Source of the DNA: JAZGBC01 sp036444495
GTDB lineage: Bacteria > Pseudomonadota > Alphaproteobacteria > Kiloniellales > J153
DNA length: 8,285 bases
Assembly: GCA_036444495.1 (NCBI GenBank)
Contig: JAZGBC010000047.1
Span: 1 to 8,285, forward strand
Reading direction: 5' to 3'
Shown: one piece after another, positions 5,525 through 8,285 of the stretch
Layout: the number at the start of each line of letters is the position of its first letter
Position numbering within the stretch: position 1 is the stretch's first letter
The notes under the pieces: model-generated
The model's database searches: none
What the model saw: only the letters and a program-made list of their open reading frames with translations
What the model was told of the DNA's origin: nothing
Program-made: the position numbers and the translations under genes

Positions 5525-5968
5525 ATGTCGGACAAGGCGGATCTGGACGAACTGGCGCGGCGCTATTTGGATCTCTGGCAGGATCAGATGAGCGCGCTGG
5601 CGGCGGATAAGGACTTCACCGAAGCCCTGCAGAAACTCATGACCAACATGGGTTTGGCCGCCACCGCGGGCCCGGACGCCTGGAGCGCCTGGCCGGCCAT
5701 GATGGCGGGCTTGAACCCGGCGGCTTTTGCGGAGAAGAGCGGCCATGGCCAGAGCGGAGACACAGCCGGCGGACGGGACGGCGGTTCCCCCGGCGGAAGC
5801 CCGGCTGGGGCCCCGTCCCCTGCCCATGCATCTGACGGCGGCTTGGCTCGCCTGGACGAGTTCGCGCGCCGCCTTGCCGCTCTTGAGGAACGGATCGCCA
5901 CCCTGGAGGCCGGAGCTCCTCGAAGCCGCAAGCGCGCTTCAGGCGGACCTCGCAAGAGCCGATCCTGA
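5525..5968 (+). CDS. Small coiled-coil protein, putative PHA synthase accessory subunit (PhaE/PhaM-like)
   Basis: A 147-residue protein directly upstream of phaC. Residues 1-45 are an amphipathic helical region (LDELARRYLDLWQDQMSAL) reminiscent of PhaE and phasin N-termini. Residues 50-68 are Trp/Met/Ala-rich, and 72-106 form a Gly/Ser/Pro/Ala linker. Residues 109-129 are a heptad coiled coil (LDEFARRLAALEERIATLE), and 132-147 are a basic tail with seven Arg or Lys. A C-terminal coiled coil is a feature of PhaE, the activating subunit of class III synthases. A basic tail recalls PhaM of Ralstonia, which activates PhaC1 and tethers granules to DNA. The role is inferred from layout and position, not from confident homology. 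It is shorter than typical PhaE. Codons 74-147 overlap phaC in another frame. ATG 5525 has no Shine-Dalgarno but sits just after a TATAAT. Confidence 0.7.
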   Translation: MSDKADLDELARRYLDLWQDQMSALAADKDFTEALQKLMTNMGLAATAGPDAWSAWPAMMAGLNPAAFAEKSGHGQSGDTAGGRDGGSPGGSPAGAPSPAHASDGGLARLDEFARRLAALEERIATLEAGAPRSRKRASGGPRKSRS

Positions 5969-7049
5969 GGCCTTCGCCCGCGCCGTCGATCGGGCGGTCG
6001 TCGGGCGCATGGACGCACTGATCTCGGGCATCCTGGCCTACCGCCGCCATCCCTACCGCCGCCAGCTTCCCGACCCGCCCGTCCTCTGGCGCCAGGGCAC
6101 GACCCGGCTGCTGGACTATGGCGCCAGGAGCGAGGATGCAGGGGCGGGGGAGGGCGCCGGGGGCGTGCCGGTCCTGGTGGTGCCCTCGCTCATCAACCGC
6201 GGCTACATCCTGGACCTGCGGGAGGGCGGCAGCCTGATGCGCTGGCTGGCGGACCGGGGCCTGCGCCCCCTGCTGGTCGATTGGGACCGCCCGGGCGCAG
6301 AGGAGCGCGGCTTTACCCTGACCGACTACATCGCCGGGCGCCTGGAGGCCGCGCTCGATGCGGTGCTTCTGGAGACCGGCGCGCGGCCGCTCCTGATCGG
6401 CTACTGCATGGGCGGGCTGCTGGCCCTCGCGCTCGCCCTGCGCCGGCAGAGCGACCTATCGGGGTTGGCCCTGCTGGCCACCCCCTGGGACTTCCACGCC
6501 GAGGGCAACACGCAAGGCGAACTGGCCGCGGCCGCCGTACCGGCGCTCAGCCCCGTCATCGAGACGCTCGGGGAGTTGCCGGTGGACCTGATCCAGGCGC
6601 TTTTCGCCTGCCTGGACCCCCAGCTCGTGCCGCGCAAGTTCATGGCCTTCGCGCGCCTAGGCGCGAGCCCCAAGGCGGCGGCCTTCGTCGCGCTGGAGGA
6701 CTGGCTGAACGACGGGGTGCCGCTGGCGGGGCCTGTGGCGCGCGAATGCCTCTCGGGCTGGTACGGCGAGAATACGCCGGCCAGGGGTGAATGGCGTGTG
6801 GCGGGGCAGGCCATGGAGCCGGGCGGGCTCGAGCTGCCGAGCCTCTGCGTGATCCCCGCCCGGGACCGGATCGTGCCGCCGGCCTCGGCCGCCGCTCTTG
6901 CCGAGGCCATCCCGGGCTGCGAGCGCCTCCTGCCCGAGGCCGGGCATATCGGCATGGTTGCGGGCTCCCGCGGCCGCGGCACGGTCTGGGAGCCGCTTCT
7001 GGCTTGGCTGGAGCGCCACGCGCCCGGCACCGGTTCGGCAGCCGGCTAG
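5745..7049 (+). CDS. phaC: Short PHA synthase (PhaC, class III-like, alpha/beta hydrolase fold)
   Basis: It polymerises (R)-3-hydroxyacyl-CoA into polyester at the granule surface. From ATG 5745 it has 434 residues. The lipase-like box GYCMGG (219-224) gives nucleophile Cys221; Asp374 is in PARDRIVPP and His401 in EAGHIGMV. Other family marks are VLVVPSLINRGYILDL (143-158), PLLVDWDRPG (175-184), FTLTDYI (190-196) and ATPWDFHAEGN (245-255). The Cys-Asp spacing of 153 equals, from memory, that of the Allochromatium class III enzyme and is shorter than the roughly 161 of class I. The long class I N-terminal domain is absent. ATG 5745 follows GGAGAAGAG (5731-5739) by 5 bp. The open frame also allows TTG 5727 and ATG 5826. 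The first 75 codons overlap the upstream gene. N-terminal residues from about 21 (LGPRPLPMHL) resemble what I recall of alphaproteobacterial homologues, so a start well before the end of the overlap is favoured. Confidence 0.87.
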   Translation: MARAETQPADGTAVPPAEARLGPRPLPMHLTAAWLAWTSSRAALPLLRNGSPPWRPELLEAASALQADLARADPEAFARAVDRAVVGRMDALISGILAYRRHPYRRQLPDPPVLWRQGTTRLLDYGARSEDAGAGEGAGGVPVLVVPSLINRGYILDLREGGSLMRWLADRGLRPLLVDWDRPGAEERGFTLTDYIAGRLEAALDAVLLETGARPLLIGYCMGGLLALALALRRQSDLSGLALLATPWDFHAEGNTQGELAAAAVPALSPVIETLGELPVDLIQALFACLDPQLVPRKFMAFARLGASPKAAAFVALEDWLNDGVPLAGPVARECLSGWYGENTPARGEWRVAGQAMEPGGLELPSLCVIPARDRIVPPASAAALAEAIPGCERLLPEAGHIGMVAGSRGRGTVWEPLLAWLERHAPGTGSAAG

Positions 7050-7070
7050 ACGATTTTCCCCGATTGCCTC

Positions 7071-7102
7071 TTGCACGCGCGGGGGGTTCGCCGCTATATG
7101 AT
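7071..7102 (+). promoter_or_regulatory. Candidate phaA promoter
   Basis: TTGCAC (7071-7076) is followed by overlapping -10 candidates, TATATG (7095-7100, spacer 18) and TATGAT (7097-7102, spacer 20, 5 of 6 matches). The region from 7095 to 7130 is locally AT-rich between GC-rich genes. Transcription would start near 7108, within a palindrome likely to bind PhaR. This suggests phaA can be expressed separately from phaC. Confidence 0.4.
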
Positions 7103-7112
7103 AAACACTTTT

Positions 7113-7123
7113 TTGCACTGCAA
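7113..7123. promoter_or_regulatory. Palindrome TTGCACTGCAA, candidate PhaR operator at phaA
   Basis: TTGCA (7113-7117) and TGCAA (7119-7123) are perfect inverted copies around a central C. TGC-rich dyads of this kind are the known targets of PhaR in alphaproteobacterial phasin and phaR promoters. It lies just downstream of the phaA -10, an ideal place for repression. PhaR is encoded about 2 kb away in this window, so the link is plausible but inferred. Confidence 0.5.
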
Positions 7124-7142
7124 CATAAATGGCCTCCAGGGG

Positions 7143-7171
7143 GTCCCCGGCCTGGGGAATTGAACGGGGAC
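7143..7171 (+). other. Two mutually exclusive hairpins in the phaA leader
   Basis: GTCCCCG (7143-7149) can pair with CGGGGAC (7165-7171), or TCCCC (7144-7148) can pair with GGGGA (7154-7158). The two stems share the same left arm. Neither is followed by a T-run, so this is not a simple terminator. It could affect leader folding about 70 nt before the phaA start; GC richness makes chance pairing likely. Confidence 0.25.
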
Positions 7172-7241
7172 GCCGCGCGCATTTGGCGGGATGGGGCCGC
7201 GCTCCCGAGGGGGCGCCAGGGCACAAGGGAGAAGACCGAAC

Positions 7242-8285
7242 ATGACCGAGGTCGTCATCGCAGGCGCCGCGCGCACCCCGGTGGGCGCGTTCAACGGCGG
7301 GCTTTCCAGCGTGCCCGCGTCTTATCTGGGCAGCGTCGCCATAAAGGAGGCGATGAAGCGCGCCCAGGTCGAGGCCGAAGAGGTGGATGAGGCCATCCTG
7401 GGCCAGATCCTGGCCGCGGGTATGGGCCAGAACCCGGCGCGCCAGGCCGCCGTCGGCGCGGGCATTCCGGTGGAGAAGACCGCCTATGCGATCAACCAGC
7501 TCTGCGGTTCGGGCCTGCGCACGGTGGCGCTCGGCTATCAGGCGATCCAAGTGGGCGATTCCGGCATCGTGGTGGCCGGCGGCCAGGAGTCCATGAGCCA
7601 GGCGCCCCATGTGGCGCACCTGCGCAACGGCGCCAAGATGGGCGACGTCAAGTTCATCGATTCCATGATCAGGGACGGCCTCTGGTGCGCCTTCAACGGC
7701 TATCACATGGGCAACACGGCCGAGAACGTGGCGCGCCAGTGGCAGCTCACGCGCGACGAGCAGGACGCCTTCGCCGCCGCCTCCCAGCAGAAGGCCGAGG
7801 CCGCACAGAAGGCGGGCAAGTTCGGCGACGAGATCGTTCCGGTTACCATCCAGAAGCGCAAGGGCGACGTCACGGTGGATACGGACGAGTATCCCAAGCA
7901 CGGCACGACCGTGGAATCGCTGGCCAAGCTGCGCCCCGCCTTCGACAAGGAAGGCACGGTGACCGCCGGCAACGCCAGCGGCATCAACGACGGGGCGGCC
8001 GCCGTGGTGCTCATGAGCGCCGAGGCGGCGGCCAAGCGCGGCGTCACGCCGCTGGCGCGCATCGTCTCCTGGGCGACCTGCGGCGTGGACCCGGCGATCA
8101 TGGGCACCGGCCCCATCCCGGCCAGCCGCAAGGCGCTGGAGAGGGCCGGTTGGTCGGTGGACGACCTGGACCTCATCGAGGCCAACGAGGCCTTCGCCGC
8201 CCAGGCGCTGGCGGTCAACAAGGACCTGGGCTGGGACCCGGCCAAGGTCAACGTCAACGGCGGCGCCATCGCGCTCGGTCACCCC
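7242..8285 (+). CDS. phaA: Acetyl-CoA acetyltransferase (beta-ketothiolase), 3' end beyond the window
   Basis: It condenses two acetyl-CoA molecules to acetoacetyl-CoA, the first step of PHB synthesis, in the cytoplasm. The 348 residues present run from MTEVVIAGAARTPVGAF to GGAIALGHP at the window edge. Acyl-accepting Cys88 is in NQLCGSGLR, the NEAFA motif is at about 316, and His347 is in GHP. About 45 residues, including the second catalytic Cys in the C-terminal CxGxG segment, should lie beyond the edge. ATG 7242 follows AAGGGAG (7225-7231) by 10 nt. Thiolases of this type are also called AtoB or FadA-like, but the length, motifs and placement 192 bp after phaC favour PhaA. The acetoacetyl-CoA reductase gene phaB often follows but is not in view. 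No internal stop or frameshift is seen. Confidence 0.93.
   Translation, partial: MTEVVIAGAARTPVGAFNGGLSSVPASYLGSVAIKEAMKRAQVEAEEVDEAILGQILAAGMGQNPARQAAVGAGIPVEKTAYAINQLCGSGLRTVALGYQAIQVGDSGIVVAGGQESMSQAPHVAHLRNGAKMGDVKFIDSMIRDGLWCAFNGYHMGNTAENVARQWQLTRDEQDAFAAASQQKAEAAQKAGKFGDEIVPVTIQKRKGDVTVDTDEYPKHGTTVESLAKLRPAFDKEGTVTAGNASGINDGAAAVVLMSAEAAAKRGVTPLARIVSWATCGVDPAIMGTGPIPASRKALERAGWSVDDLDLIEANEAFAAQALAVNKDLGWDPAKVNVNGGAIALGHP

Noticed and set aside
5727..5744. TTG at 5727 as the phaC start
   Set aside because: It adds only six residues, has no well-placed Shine-Dalgarno, and ATG 5745 follows GGAGAAGAG.
6657..8282. Long minus-strand open frame (541 codons) opposite phaC and phaA
   Set aside because: It is antisense to two well-supported genes, has an Arg/Gly/His/Ala-rich composition with no recognisable motif, and is expected from codon bias in GC-rich DNA.

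Overview
The window looks like chromosome of a GC-rich alphaproteobacterium, probably Rhodospirillales-like. This is inferred from an alphaproteobacterial-type PhaR, the style of the short PhaC and the base composition; it is not proven. The clearest unit is a polyhydroxyalkanoate (PHA/PHB) locus on the right.

Layout. Positions 1-83 hold the last codons of a membrane protein. A GatA-like amidase-signature hydrolase follows (141-1478, +), then a small unrecognised protein on the minus strand (1501-1716). Next is a 265-bp non-coding element with 32-bp terminal inverted repeats matching at 31 of 32 positions (1806-2070). A second unrecognised minus-strand gene (2078-2527) lies directly against it. 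A 385-bp intergenic region (2528-2912), strikingly AT-rich for its first 250 bp or so, carries a promoter for the minus-strand gene, a TATAAT box facing right, two clean dyads and a 23-codon leader ORF. It leads into a PAS-GGDEF-EAL protein (2913-4634) with a degenerate cyclase site (GSDRF) and an apparently intact phosphodiesterase site.

The PHA locus. phaR (4660-5274, -), a PHA-responsive repressor, diverges from a small coiled-coil protein (5525-5968, +) and a short PHA synthase, phaC (5745-7049, +). The synthase has the Cys-Asp-His triad with spacing close to class III enzymes. phaA (acetyl-CoA acetyltransferase, 7242 to beyond the right edge) follows with its own promoter. PhaA would make acetoacetyl-CoA, a reductase not seen here would make 3-hydroxybutyryl-CoA, and PhaC with the small protein would polymerise it. 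TGC-rich palindromes over the phaR and phaA promoters fit repression by PhaR.

Most worth a second look: the small protein, a candidate PhaE- or PhaM-like synthase partner, shares 224 bp with phaC in another frame, so half of it lies in dual-coding DNA. It also has a perfect TATAAT ending 8 bp before its ATG and no Shine-Dalgarno, which suggests a leaderless mRNA.
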